Source: Ustilaginoidea virens
Taxonomy: Eukaryota > Ascomycota > Sordariomycetes > Hypocreales > Clavicipitaceae
Direction: 5' to 3'
Length of the DNA: 64,000 bases
Assembly: GCF_000687475.1 (NCBI RefSeq)
Contig: NC_057317.1
Coordinates: forward strand, 5,518,501 to 5,582,500
Position 1 is the stretch's first letter, and each line of letters starts with the position of its first letter. Below the pieces are notes generated by a model, which saw nothing but the letters and a program-made list of their open reading frames with translations, did not search any database and was not told the DNA's origin. Below, in pieces: positions 45,431-57,520 of the stretch. Made by a program: the position numbers and the translations under genes.

Positions 45431-47020
45431 CCTTCCCGCATCTGCAGCCGGCTGATACAATGTCTCGAGCGAGGATTCCACGGACGAAGCAGACTGTATC
45501 CCCGTAGCAAAGGTCATTCAGGCGCGCGCCCAAATCGACAGCGCAGCAAAAGCCGTCCCAGGACCTGCTTCGACCCAAGGGGCCCATCACGTCCGAGGCC
45601 TCTCCTCTGCTCGAGAAATCTAGACTGGGCCCGCTGGTCTGGGCGGATGTTTTCCCCAGGGGGCTGTATGGGATGCTGGACCGTGGACCGACATGGCATG
45701 CGTCAAGCACCAAGCATCATGGACGCGCCCCGTTTTACAGTCGCAGACCTCACAGCAGCGCGGAGGCCGCCGTCGCCAGGGGGAAACGAAGGGGAGAGGT
45801 TGCGCAATCCATCCCATCCCGGTCGCCTGTGCGAGGCGGTGCTGAAGATGACAACCAAAGGGGAGGCCGGCCGTCCAATCACATCCCGCCAGACGGTGCC
45901 GGCAGCCTGGCTCTTGGATACCGGAGCCGAAGCCACGCGTCCAGCCTCCAAGCCAGTCGAGTCATTGCGGCGGGGGGGGGCCGGCAAAGCCAGGCTGGCG
46001 TAGAGTCTTGGACCATTGGCGCTGGTCGGGGCGGCGGACTTTAGTCTCGCCAGCTTCGCGTCCGCGTTTCCAGCGGCAGTTGGCTCGTACTGAACCGTAT
46101 TACTGGAACCTTTACTAACCGCCTGGGGCCCGGGAGCAGCCAGAGGCCAAAAGACCAAAGTCTCGACTCCTGTCGGGCAGGCAGGCAGGGGGGGGAGAAG
46201 AAGCGCACGTTCCGCTCGAATTGCGTCGAGGCTGGCTTCGTTTCCAAAGAGGCGCTTTTTGCCAGCACCGTACAGACGCCCCCATTACTCGTATCCCGCG
46301 CGTCTTATCCCCCCCCTCCCCCCCCCCCTTCTCCCCGAATTTCTCTCTTTTCTTTCCAATTCTACCATGTCCCGAGTCTTGACTGCTTGGCACTGGATAT
46401 CGCCCACTCTGGATGTTGGCAGCTGTACCCACCCGCCGTGGGCAGAGCAAAAGGACCCTGACTGTCACCACCAGCCCCTTTCCGGGCTAGCTAGACTGGG
46501 GAAACGGGACCAAAATCGCCGGATTCGTGCCATGATAGGTTCGAGGAAAATAATAACATTATCATTAAGAATGGTGATGCAAGGACCTGGCAGGGCGGGT
46601 GGCTAGCAACTGGGCAAAATTCAGGCCCGGCAGGGGTCATGCCTCTCTGTCCGCCCCCTCCTCTTCCTCTTCTCTGTCTCTCTTTCTTTTTTTTTTTTTT
46701 GTCTCTTTTCTTTTCTTTTCATTCTCCTCATTTCTTTGGTCAGTGGCCTGTCAATATCGCGTGGATTGCAAGTCTAGGCCCAATCCAGCTAGTTGGCATC
46801 CCACAAGTCCGCCGCCCCGTGGGCCTTGACTTTCTGGAAAAGATGGCTCTGCTCGGGATTGGACTACCGCGCGGCGTAATGGCGTCAAACCTCTCTTGGC
46901 TCGGTTTAATTTCCTGCAAAACCCGTCGACGGCGGCACTTCCCCTCCCGCTAATGCGACTTTGGAGTGGCCGTCGCCGACGTCAGCTGCCCACGCCGGGC
47001 TGTGCTTCTCCGTGGAGATT

Positions 47021-47028
47021 TATATATA
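47021..47028 (+). promoter_or_regulatory. TATA box of third bZIP gene
   Basis: TATATATA lies 90 bp before the ATG at 47119, a usual fungal TATA spacing. Confidence 0.55.
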
Positions 47029-47118
47029 TCCCGCGAGATGACTCCTTCCTCGGGACTTCAATGACCCCTATCTCAATTCAGCACCAGGGTATTTCTTGCA
47101 CTGTCACACTCAATCATC

Positions 47119-48976
47119 ATGTCGATTGGATCAGAGACTGCCAACCTCTCCCACGAAGGGACTGTGTACTTGGGCCAGGATGACGACTGGACACAAGCAA
47201 CAGATCCTCGGGCAAAGAAGCGGATTCAAAACCGGAATGCTCAAAGATCGTACCGTAAATGAACCCCCCCCCCCCCCCCCCCCTTCCTCCGGGCAATCCA
47301 CCCTTCACCCCTTCATTTCCCCTTGGACTTCTGCCCTGCAATGTTGATGCAAGTGCTGACAACCCACAGGCCAGCGGATGAAGATGCGCATGGCAGAGCT
47401 TGCGCGGCTAAAGGAACTGCGGCGCCAGAGCCTGGAGAGGTCGGTCTTGCAGCAGCAGATAGACCCGAGGATTGTCCCCAGCGTGGAGGGCTATCAGTAT
47501 TTCGAAAGCGCCAGGACAGAGCATGGAGTCAAGGACGAAGGGGACCACGCCACCATGCGGCAGGAAGACGGGCAGGACCACAACTACGCGGTGTATAATA
47601 GGAATCCGCTGCTCCTGGATCTGTCACTCGGACAGTCAAAGTCCATGGCCCAAGATGGCCACCTGTCCCAGATATGCGGTCAACCGTCACCTGGTGGTGA
47701 CGTCTTTGTTCCTGCCGATGGCTCGCAGCTTCACAGCGCGAGGCAAAGCGCCAGCCCCTCGGCTTATCATCACGATACCTTTCAGCAGAGTCACTCCCCG
47801 CCCGTGCTGGAGCAGGGCCAGAGCAACGATATGGAACACTGCTATCCTCAGATGCAGACCGGTGTTGACGTTGGAAGCGATAATGTCAAAGCTGCGCATG
47901 GCGGCCCAAACGACTGCGAGGGCTATGTGCCACACTGTAAGTGATTCTCGCGTCCAGCCTCCCCCCCCTTCCTGTGTCCCATCCTATCCCATTATCCCAT
48001 CGTCTCGAGAGATTATATGGCTGACCTCCAGGCAAAGGGTATCAGACATTTTCGTTGCCAATGAGGCCCAGTCAAAACCTGGCCAACGGTGTTTTGCACT
48101 ACGACGACCCCCACGCAGGACCAGATCTTGACAGAGCAACGGCAGCAGCACAGCCTTTCCATTCGGCGCCCACGCCGCTGCCCACGCCGCTGCCCACGCC
48201 CATCGGGTCCGGTCTGTCGTCTTTCCCGGATTTGCACGATGGCCAGGACCCCGGTGTGGCCCCTGTTCCATCAAACGCCGCGCATGCCAACCACACCGGC
48301 TCGCCGCCGCCCTGCCTCGGCGGCCCGTCGTCCTTTGACGACAAGTTTCGCCGCATCATGACAGAGGTTGAGGCCGCGGGCTTCAACTCGTTTGATGATC
48401 TCGTGTCGGCGTACTACATACGCCCCTTTGAGGACGTCTCCCACCTAGCCACGCAGCAACGCATCAGCCGCAACAGGGGCCTGCCCAGGATCCTGGGCGA
48501 CATCTTCGCCGCCACCAGCCAGTGGACGACGTGGGAGAAGCACGGCATTCAGCAGGAGATTCTGAAAATCTCGGAAGAGCTCCTGGAGCAGGAGCAGGCC
48601 AAGTCGCGGGACGTGGTCCGCGCAAAGTTCAATGTTCTGATGGAGCAAATTGGCAGCGGGGCCGGAGCACACTCGGTCGAGCTGAAAAGGGCCTTTATCG
48701 ACATGGGCAAGCTGCTGCAAGAACAGGTGTGTTTTATTTGCCCTGGATTCTGCTTCTTCTTCTTCTCTACTCCTAGATATAATGACTAACCAAAGACAGC
48801 AACCCAACTCGTGGGCACTCCTGATCACGCTCGCTGGTCGGGGCCAGACGGCCTGTCCGCGCGACCACTTTTGTATCGTCCTGATGAACATGATGATGCT
48901 CAACTGCGTCGGCTACGCGGGGAACCAGATGCTATCGAACATGTTTTTTGCACTCTCACAGATGGATTTGCAGTGA
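47119..48976 (+). CDS. bZIP transcription factor (DUF3425-like), 4 exons
   Basis: Exons are 47119-47254, 47370-47936, 48032-48726 and 48800-48976 (524 aa); all four join in phase. The first junction rebuilds the basic region KKRIQNRNAQRSYRQRMKMR (residues about 32-51), the NRxAQxxxR type found in fungal AP-1-like and DUF3425 bZIP proteins. This differs from the two HacA-like genes on either side. The zipper is short and weak. The middle is Gln/His/Pro-rich and likely disordered. The C-terminal ~170 residues (FDDLVSAYYIRPFEDVSHL, then CIVLMNMMMLNCVGYAGNQM) look structured and hydrophobic, as in fungal regulators of this class. A C-tract of about 19 nt lies in intron 1. Target genes are unknown. 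Confidence 0.8.
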
Positions 48977-51373
48977 CAGGGTTGTCCTTGGCATTGGGGT
49001 ACGGGAGACAAGTATGGAATCGGATTGGCGCATGGCAGGTTACGGGGCGCAAATGACCATGAATGCTGTTGTCTTGGAGTTGTGATATTAAAAGCGAATT
49101 GATTCTTGGAGTTTTAGAATTCAACCCCGTGTGCTGACGCCTCGAAACAATGAACATTGAATGGCGTTTCGACTGCCTTTGCCGCTGTGACATGTGCGTA
49201 TTCGACAATGATCTTGTGGACGCACGAAGCATGCATGTCGAAGACCCGGTGCTCATCGCAGCGCTGTATAAAGCAAACCCTGTCGGTCATGTCATGTCAG
49301 TCAATAATGAGGCTACTCTGGCCTAAATTTTCCTGGTATTTGCCATCCCATCGCCACGGCAGTTCAGCTGCATCGCTGGGAATAGCGACGGATGCAGACG
49401 CATCAAGCAGGAATCACGAGTCATCTTAGTCGACTCACCCACGCGAAATCCAGCATTCAACTCAGTCATGGCCAAAGAATGCCGTAACTCACTCACTCAC
49501 TCCCGACCCGACCGACAGCCCCTGGGCTGGGCGTTTCATCTGATTTCATCGTACCGACAAACGACTAAGCTGGATGCGGCGGCGCCGGTACTACCAGCGA
49601 GGGCATGTCGTGCCTTGAGCTTGAGGGCTTGGCTTGGGCTTGCGAGCTAGTAAGTGAGCCCTTGCAGGCAGGCAGCGCAAGCAAATCGTGTCTGGTGGGG
49701 CGGCAGCTGAATTAAGTCGTTCAAGGTTAGCAACTCAAGGAGGCTTCAGCTCCCTAGAAGCCCTTTCACATTCCACCCTGCGGTTTCCGGGCCGTCTGGT
49801 GGACTTGTTTTCATTGATGTTTTCGGCTTCTCCCTCCAGTGCCAGCCAGCCAACCCTCTTTCCGTCTCGTACCCCACAAGCATGCTCGAGCTTGTCCATG
49901 TCGGCTGCATTCGCCAAGTCGGATGTTTATTTCCTGTTCCGGCACACGCCAATCCTGCAGGCCTGGCGGGCGGAGGCATCGAGAGGCTCCACCAGCGTCC
50001 AACCTTGGCTATTGCATGCCTTTCTTGTTTGGTTCTTGGACGCTAGGTGTGTTTTCTCCAGGGCGGTTAGCGGCCGGCAGCCCTTGATCAGTCACAACAA
50101 ACAAAGGAGGGGAAAATGAAGCGTTGTTGACATGGCGCTGTGGCGGGCGGCTGTTCCTGGCCCACGGTTGCGACGACGCCATGACTTGCTTGTCGACGCT
50201 TCGGGGCCGCAGGGTGCAGATGAATGAATGAATTCCTGTGTTTTTGTTTTTTTTTTTTCTTTTTGGCTATTGTCCCGACTGATGATGGCAATGGCGGCAG
50301 GGAAGGTGAAGGAAGGCGGCGGAGCCAAGAACAGTGTCCAGCATTCCCGATCCACGGTGCAACACGCACAGTGCACGGAAATACCTACGCAACCGACGCA
50401 TTGAACGCAAACCAACTCCAAGTCGAGTCGAGTTTGTCGAGAGGATGCATCTACACCTTCATCCATCAGCATCATCACCAGCGCAGCCCCCTTTGGCCAG
50501 AGGAGCCGGTCCCAACGCTTCCAGCTCGTAGCGGCCTGTGGCTTTCGCCCCCCTTGGCATTCCCTTGCAACGCCCGCTTCACGTCCCCCCCCCCCTGGTT
50601 GGTATGTATGGTATTCGGACTTTGCGGTTGCGGCTCTGCAGCCCAATAGTGGCGCCTCCTCCAGGGCCAGAACCCGCTCCTTGATGCGCTCATCAGCCAG
50701 AATTCCTTGGGCCGTTGTCGGGGCATGCAGCAATTTACTCTGCATTCCCACGTTGCTGCAAGCGTAAGCATGCACCCGTCCTAGTTGACTGCCATGGCTT
50801 CCGCTAGCGGTCGTCGAGCGCCTGACTAGCTCAAATCTCGTCAATACCAATCGCCTCGCATGACCCTTCCGGGCTACGGGAGCCCTGATCAGTTTCCACT
50901 TTTTCCGCTCTTGTTGATCGAAGCCTCATCTTGGGCTGGATGCCAGTGTTGGCGCTACCAGGCAGCTTCTATTAAATGGTCGCTGCCCACATGTGGTGAC
51001 CGCCCTCGATGAATAAAATCACGTTTGAAATCCGAATCAGTCAGTCACAGAGTCTGGCTGCCTACACAACCGGTTGTTCATCACTTGAAACCTTTTAACC
51101 CGGTCCAGTATTCTCGTTGCTTCACTTTGCTGCTTCACCCACCACATTCAAGTCGACGGATACAGCAACCAGCAGACGCCCCTTCCGAGATATCTACTGC
51201 TACTTCTAGATGCCGGATTGCATTACATATCGCCACCAAGCCATGGCCGGCTCCAGCGGCGGATCAACAGGCGGGGACGAGAGCCCAAGTCATTCCACAC
51301 AAGATTATCAAGATCACAAGGTAAGCAGAAGAAGAAGCAATGTTCACACCAGCCTCTTACTCTAGCTCTAACA
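48977..51373. other. Intergenic, bZIP 3 to HacA-like paralog 2
   Basis: No gene is seen. A short open stretch ending at about 51320 in AAGATCACAAG followed by GTAAGC may be a 5' UTR exon of the next gene, but this is weak. Confidence 0.45.
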
Positions 51374-52510
51374 ATGACGGGACAGCCGCTTCCCAAGTTG
51401 CGCGGATCGCGCGGTCAGGCTCTTCCCACAATAATCACCCAACTTCCTCCCAGGTAAGTAAAACAATAAAATCACACAGCAAAAACAGGAGAAGGAAAAA
51501 AAAAAAAAACCTAAAATAGTAAAAGAGAGGAAGAAGGGGCCATCCCGCTAATCTCCACCAGAAAACAAGCCAAGACCGAGGATGAAAAGGAGCAACGGCG
51601 CATCGAGCGCATCCTGCGGAACCGCCGCGCAGCGCAATCCTTCCGGGACCGGAAAAAGCTCGAGTTTGAGGCTATCGAGAAGCGCAACATGGAGCTGGAG
51701 AAGCAGCTCCGCGACAGCCAGAGCTCCAAGCGGAAACTAGCCCAGGAACTAAGTCGCCTCCGGAAGCAGATGAACCAGTCCACCGACTCGGTCCGCTCCA
51801 AAACTACCTACCAGCGCCCAACCATACTCGTGTCGCACTCGTCCCAAGCCGACACCAACTCGGCCGCCTCCGACATGAGCGACGAGGCCACCGCTCCCGC
51901 TCCCGCTCCCGCCCTCGCCCAGAGGAGGAATCGCGATCCGGACGCCCAGTCCCAGTCCTCGCGAGTCAGCTGGATGTTCCCGACGGAGACGTCGCGCGAC
52001 TCCGAGGATCTCATATCACAGACGTACGAGGCCACGGCCGAGCAGTACCCTAGCCCGCCCAAGGAGCTGTCGCACTGCGTCAACAAGGAGAACTGGCCGG
52101 CCTCACAGGCCATGTACGAGCCTGACCCGGTGCCGCACTACAATGATTCGGGTTTCTTCCTCTCCTCCACGTACGAGCAAAGGGACATGTTGTGCCCCTG
52201 GTCGGAGAACTGTCAAAACTTCCCAGACGCGGGTCACTGTTGCGATGACATTTTCTGCCCCGACCAGCCCTTGGCGGCAGAGTGCATGGGTGCCGCCGGG
52301 CCGGATTTCGGCGGCTTGGAGTTCATGCTGAACGACAAGAGGGGCAACTTCCACGCCGACAAGGTTGGGAACAAGTTGGACTTGGTGATGGGGATTCCCT
52401 CGCCGGCGGTGTCGTCTGGGCTGCAATATCCCCAGCTGGCTCCTGCGCAGCAGCAGCAGCCGGTGTTTAATGACGAGTGGGCTTTTCTAAATGTACATAG
52501 TTTTAGATGA
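51374..52510 (+). CDS. HacA/XBP1-like bZIP transcription factor, paralog 2, 2 exons
   Basis: Exons are 51374-51453 and 51562-52510 (342 aa). The 108-nt intron (GTAAGT...CAG) splits the Arg codon of LPPRKQAK in phase 2, exactly as in the gene at 36237. It begins MTGQPLPKLRGSRGQ. The basic region is EKEQRRIERILRNRRAAQSF followed by RDRKKLEFEA; the zipper continues IEKRNMELEKQLRDSQ and SKRKLAQELSRLRKQM. Downstream the protein is acidic and Cys/Pro-containing with a QAQ-rich end. It is presumably nuclear. It resembles HacA in the basic region, but the non-conventional Ire1-type intron of true hacA genes was not identified here. An earlier upstream exon or different start is possible. Confidence 0.85.
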
Positions 52511-52809
52511 CGCAGCGGAGCGCTCGCTGGTGTGCGTGGGCGCTTCACTAATTGTAATACCGTAATGCCGATTTCCCGGTTCGTCTGGCAAGGGACGGTG
52601 GGGGCCATTTGGGCATGACATGAAGGTGCTTTTTCATGTGAGCGCAGCTGTGTGTCGTCGACAAAGAGAGACTGATTATACGCCGCCCTGGTCAATCATG
52701 GTAGCCGTTGACCCCCTGTCGAGAAATACCGAGTACAAGGGGGCGGTTGGAAAGAGGTGTCGAGAAAGAAGAAGACGATAAAAGCCGATGTCATGACGCC
52801 TAACGTCTA

Positions 52810-53754
52810 CTATCTTGCCTTTGCGCGCGAGCGGCTCGCCACGACGTACACAATCACCACCAAGGTCGCCGCAACCGGCGGCGCCAGCACAGCCACCAGC
52901 AGCAACGGCCCGTGGTCGCCGACGTAATTCAGAAACCTCCCGTCAAGCCCCTGCCACGACCTGCCGGCTGCGTGGTGGAAGATGGAGTTCCCGTAGGCCT
53001 GGTCTATCACGCCCAGGACGGCCGCCTCGCGCCCGAACGTGTACTCGCGGGCCACGGACATGACCATGAGCGGGCCGGTCGACCAAAACACCCTCAGGTA
53101 CGGCAGCACGAGGAACCAGGTCGCGGCGGCGGCCCGGCGCTCCGCCTCGCGCAGCGCCCGCATGAGAAGGTCGGACCCCTTCTCCGCCATGAAGAAGTGG
53201 TTGCTGGCCCCCTGGTTGCCGGACGTGGAGGCGAAGATGGCCTGCAGGCCGAGGCGCTGCAGGCACACGATGGCGCGGGCATCGACGGGGTAGACGTCCA
53301 GGTCGGCGTATATGCCGCCGCGGGCGTGGGCAATGACCAGCCTCGCCAGGTCGGCGCGCTGGATGTCGTGCGCGTACCCGTCGTACGTCGGGAGCAGCCA
53401 GGCGTACTCGTCGCGGACGAGCGTGCGGATGTCGTCGTCGGACCAGAGCGTTACCTGGAACGGCAGGGAAGCCAGCTGCGCCTTCCACGCGTCGCGCGAG
53501 GCGGGGATGGGGTACGTCGACACGTCGCTCGTCTTCCAGGTCTGGTGGACGATGTTGGGGATGCGGCCGGTCCCAGAGGCGTTGGCCGGGGCTGCGCAGT
53601 CGCGTATCAAGTTTGGGAGGATGTGCCGGTGGCTTTCATGTCGTCGGGAGGTGGAAATCGTCGCTATGGTGCGGAGCAAGCCGGCCAGGCTGGCTAGGAC
53701 GACGACGGCTTTGAGCAGAGACGAGCGCGGGAAGTGGTCTATTGTGCAGAGCAT
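52810..53754 (-). CDS. GT32-family glycosyltransferase (OCH1/SUR1-like), intronless
   Basis: 314 aa from the ATG at 53754; the frame is open further upstream, but MLCTIDHFPRSS directly precedes an N-terminal anchor (LLKAVVVLASLAGLL). The GT32 core shows PNIVHQTWKT (66-75), VTLWSDDDIR, RADLARLVIAHARGGIYADL with the DLD metal site at 151-153, then FMAEKGSDLL and GPLMVM. A second hydrophobic helix sits at the C-terminus (LLLVAVLAPPVAATLVVIVY), followed by a basic tail, a topology seen in fungal GT32 proteins related to MIPC synthases (SUR1/CSG1). Golgi location and mannosyl or related transfer are expected by family; the acceptor (sphingolipid or glycan) is undetermined. Confidence 0.88.
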   Translation of the reverse strand: MLCTIDHFPRSSLLKAVVVLASLAGLLRTIATISTSRRHESHRHILPNLIRDCAAPANASGTGRIPNIVHQTWKTSDVSTYPIPASRDAWKAQLASLPFQVTLWSDDDIRTLVRDEYAWLLPTYDGYAHDIQRADLARLVIAHARGGIYADLDVYPVDARAIVCLQRLGLQAIFASTSGNQGASNHFFMAEKGSDLLMRALREAERRAAAATWFLVLPYLRVFWSTGPLMVMSVAREYTFGREAAVLGVIDQAYGNSIFHHAAGRSWQGLDGRFLNYVGDHGPLLLVAVLAPPVAATLVVIVYVVASRSRAKAR

Positions 53755-54348
53755 GCTGGTCGTGCTGCAGACGAGAGAGAGAGAGAGCGAGAGCCTGGCT
53801 CTTGCGGAAATTAAGCCACCACGTCGGTGGGTTACTTTGAATGCAAAAGTAGCTAATGAGTTGTCAGTCAGGTCGGAACAGAAAGAGGAGCAGCAGATGA
53901 ATGACTCGATGGGGCATGGCAGTGTCTCCTTACCCGTGGGGGGGGGGGGGCGCTTGGCTGGGCCGACTGAGCTTGACGCGAGAATGCGTGGTCGCGCGAC
54001 AGGCCGTTTACACGCCGTTGCACAACAACAGCGAACCGTGACAAAGGCGAGGATCACCTAGCGTCTGTCTTGGCACCACTAGCTTCGCGCTTTCCTGAGC
54101 CACCCACCTCATGTGCCGCCTGCTTTACGACACGCCCCGACATCTTTGTCGGCGGTGATGGCAGACACCCGGCAGACAAGAGGCTGGGGCATCAACACGA
54201 CAGATAGACAGGCGGACAGGCGCAAGTTCCGTGATCCATGCCTCCAGATGGTAGCCGCCACCATCGTGGCCTGGGTCAGACAATCACTTCGCTTCATCCG
54301 CAACGGGGTAGCGAGGGCTTGGTCCAGCGGCCAAGCGGGTCCCGAACT

Positions 54349-54379
54349 CAGCCTGGCTCAGCCTGGCTCAGCCTGGCTC
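54349..54379. repeat. CTCAGCCTGG decamer, three copies
   Basis: Three perfect tandem copies. Confidence 0.9.
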
Positions 54380-55110
54380 AATGACTAATAAGACGTCGGA
54401 CGCACAGTAAGCCTTCCCACCCGTCCGAACCGGCAGGAGTAAAGCATCTCCAGGGCTCGGCGTGCGCGAGCAAAGGGCGAGGGAGGCTGAAACTATCTGC
54501 ATGGCCACGTGGAGTTGACGGGCGCCACGAGGTCCCCGAACCAGATCCCTGGCGGCCAATCAGACGGGGCGGAAAAGCAAGCAACCAGGACCACATTCCG
54601 GCATTTCCGCGGCCCCCACCAGCCCCGAGCAGAATTACTCAGTTTGTGGCAGACTGGCGAGGGTTTTTCCAAGTCGTGACAAGCTTTTTTTTTTTTTCTT
54701 GTCTTTCGAGACGTTTGGCTAATTTTCCGAGCTGCAACTTTTGGAGTCGTCCCTGCACGACTGGGCCGGCCGTATTCACGGCTTGGGGGTTGATGGCAAC
54801 ACCCTAAGGCGTGCAAACAGAGACGTGGCCAGTGGTTAATGGGGCAAGAGCCAGAGCAATGGATGTGGGGGAGGGGGGAATTATTGACGGCTTCAAACGT
54901 GGCAACTTGCGGTTCAAGATGGCAAAAAGTCAATTTGAAAAATTGCCTGGATCCGGCACTCGCTTCGGCGGCAGGCCCGTGTTCTGGATGCCGCACGGCG
55001 ACTTATGACGGCATGGCCGGGTTCTAGAAGCATTCTGGCTGAAACCTTGCTTCCCGAACCGAGTCCAGCAACGTCTGCATAAAAGCCAACAGCAATCGTG
55101 CCTCGTCGGG

Positions 55111-55118
55111 TATAAAGG
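55111..55118 (+). promoter_or_regulatory. TATA box of peroxidase gene
   Basis: TATAAAGG lies 88 bp before the peroxidase ATG. Confidence 0.65.
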
Positions 55119-55198
55119 CGTCAACGATTGCCCTGGAACGGGAAAAAAACGTCGATTGTCGCGCAACCCTGTCGTTCCCTCAAGCAGAAGCCTCAGCC

Positions 55199-56378
55199 AT
55201 GAAGTTTCAAACCGCCCTCGTAGCCGTGGCCGGCCTGGCTCGCGCCTACCACCACAACATGAACGACATCGAGGCCCTGCTCAGCAAAGGAAAGTACAAC
55301 AACGAGCCGTCGACGGCCCTGCTGGGCGACCTCAAGCGCCTCAAGGACAACCAGCTCACCTTTGCGGGCAAGTACATCAAGGCGCTGCTGCAAAACAGCG
55401 ACCATGTCCCGGGACGCAGCGAGCCGTCGTATCCCTTGCCCCTGCCGGCCAGGGACACCAAAGCCTGCAAGAAGCACACCTGCTGCATCTGGAGACACAT
55501 ATACTTCGACATGGCCAAGGAAATGAAGGACGCCAAGGGCGACTGCAACGACCTGGCCCGCGCGGCCGTCCGCCTGGGCTTCCACGACGCCGGCACCTGG
55601 TCCAGCAAGACGGGCGACGGCGGCGGCGCCGACGGCTCCATCGTCCTGGCCGGCGAGTGCGAGTCGCGCGCCGAGAACAAGGGCCTCGAGGATTCCTGCA
55701 AGAAGCTGCGCGAGTGGTTCAAAAAGTACAAGAAGTACCACGTGGGCATGGCCGACCTCATCCAGTTTGCGCACAACGTCGCGTCGGCCGTGTGCCTCTC
55801 GGGCCCCGGCTCGCCGACCTTTGTCGGGCGCAAGGACAGGCACCATCCCTCGCCCAAGGGGAACCTTCCGAGCCCGGACCAGAGCGCCGACGAGCTGCTT
55901 GCGCTGTTTGCCGCCAAGACCATCTCGCCGCGCGGGCTGGTGTCCCTGCTGGGAGCGCACTCGGTCGGCAAGCAGCGCTTCGTGGACACCAAGCAAGCGA
56001 ACGCGTCGTTTGACACGACGCCCGAGATCTGGGACACGAACTTCTACGACGAGGTCCTCAAGGACCAGCCTTCGAACGGGGTGTTTCGGCTGAAGAGCGA
56101 CGGGGTGCTTGCCAGAGATGCTCGTTCCCAGACGGCGTGGAAGTCCTTTATGGGCTTCATGGGCACTTTCCCCTGGGGGACGGTATGTTTAGCCTCTCTT
56201 TTTTTTTTTTTTTCTCTCATCTCTTGCTTTTTTCCTTGTTGCTGCGACGGCTATGCTGACAAGCGGTGATCAGGAGTACAACCGAGAGTATGCACGGCTG
56301 AGCCTGCTCGGCGTGAAGAACATCAACCACTTGACCGTCTGCAACTCGACCATACTGGACCCCGATCCCGCTAAATGA
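55199..56378 (+). CDS. Secreted haem peroxidase (plant/fungal class II-like), 2 exons
   Basis: Exons are 55199-56182 and 56274-56378, with a 91-nt intron (GTATGT...CAG), giving 362 aa. A signal peptide (MKFQTALVAVAGLARA) predicts secretion. The distal haem motif RAAVRLGFHDAG contains catalytic Arg125 and His129. GGGADGSI (141-148) matches the distal calcium-site region. The proximal ligand is His254 in LVSLLGAHSVGKQ. These identify the fungal/plant peroxidase superfamily (AA2-like): H2O2-dependent oxidation of phenolics or similar substrates. The six Cys between residues 90 and 168 could form disulfides. Mn-binding or lignin-type surface Trp residues cannot be assigned by eye, so the subclass stays open. 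It neighbours a tyrosinase in the same orientation. Confidence 0.9.
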
Positions 56379-57491
56379 TGAGGCTGGGTCAAGGCTGGCC
56401 ACAAGAATTTGATTCGGGGTTTTTTTGGTGATGGGGAACTTTGCGTGTTAATATTGTTTGACTTTCTGTCGCAGTGAGGAGGCAGCGTGGTTGTCTTCAT
56501 AGGAATGGCATGGTGAATTAGAGAAACAAAGCTTATGGATTTGGTTACTCCGACCCAAGGCGACATGTACTATTCGGAGATGCGGCTTGTCGGCCCGCGG
56601 AACGCTCGCTCTTGCTGTTGACTCAACACTCAACATGTGCCCCGTCTTGCCAGGATTCCGCGGTGCAGCTCTCCACGTCGCTGTTGGATGATGTGATGTA
56701 TGGCCATGATGCGGGTGATGCTGCTGGCACAACGGCAACGTCCACGACGTAGGGAACACGGCCGCCATCTGCCCAGAGACAAGTTTTATTAGTCAGTGCC
56801 TGCCCTCGCGATAGAGCGGACCCACGAAATGCTCTCTGCACCCACTTTGGCTATGCGCAGCCGGAAGCTGCATCTCTCGAGCGGCATCCACCCATCCACC
56901 TTGCCCTGCCTGCCTCTGCCTCTGCGTGCCCGTTTCCGCTTTCCCTCGGCATTCAGCTGCCGACGCTAAGAGGGCGGAATGAAGCCATCCCATTCCACGG
57001 TTGAACCGAACGTCGAGCGTGCTCGTTGTCGTGCCGTGCTCGCAGGCAGGCCCAAGCAGTAGAGTACCGGCATGGCAGCACGCGGCCCGACGCGGGAAAT
57101 CGGGGGACCACGTCAGCCGGGAACTTTTTTTTCCGCCTCCTGCACGGCTGACCCGAGACGTCTCTCGACTTCAGCGCAAAGACAGCCAAACGGGGCTTGG
57201 TGGCTGGGTCTGCAACTTTTTGCTTTTCGGGGGGAGGGGGGCGCTGAGCCGACCGAAGCCGAAACCGACCGCGGCATCTTCTCATAAATGACCCGTTGTG
57301 GTTGCCCAGGATTTGGAAGAAACAAAAGGAGGAAAAAGTCGAGAAAAGAAAACACAAAAAAAAAAGGGGGTAGGGGGGGGGGGGGAGGGAGGGAAAAAGT
57401 AAAAGGGGAGGAGCAGGCCCGCGTACTGAGGCGGGTTGAGTGTCGTGATAAAAAGCAAGTGTTTTCCCCTGCCTTGTTTCACGACTGGTCC

Positions 57492-57520
57492 CAGCGTTTG
57501 GCAGCGTTTGGCAGCGTTTC
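57492..57520. repeat. GCGTTTGGCA decamer, about three copies
   Basis: Two full and one partial tandem copies. Confidence 0.85.

Larger units (their letters stand above)
37505..47118. other. 9.6-kb gene-poor interval
   Basis: No convincing gene is seen. Composition is less GC-rich between about 37.5 and 43 kb, and open frames are short and broken. Notable contents are a TATATG/TGTG microsatellite (38801-38837), a T34 tract (42741-42774), a coding-like stretch without recognisable family (about 42897-43132), a degenerate ~75-bp tandem repeat (44577-44998) and a T27 tract (45404-45430). The promoter of the next bZIP lies at its right end. Confidence 0.5.
53755..55198. other. Divergent intergenic region, GT32 and peroxidase
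   Basis: No gene is seen. It holds the promoters of both flanking genes, a G12 tract (53939-53950) and a three-copy decamer CTCAGCCTGG (54349-54379). Confidence 0.5.

Noticed and set aside
45272..46003. A 243-codon + strand open frame
   Set aside because: It reads through the T27 tract as poly-Phe and has no family resemblance; it is likely chance in GC-rich DNA.
51562..52510. Ire1-type non-conventional intron in the HacA-like gene
   Set aside because: No pair of stem-loops with the expected cut motifs could be recognised by eye; a folding computation would be needed.
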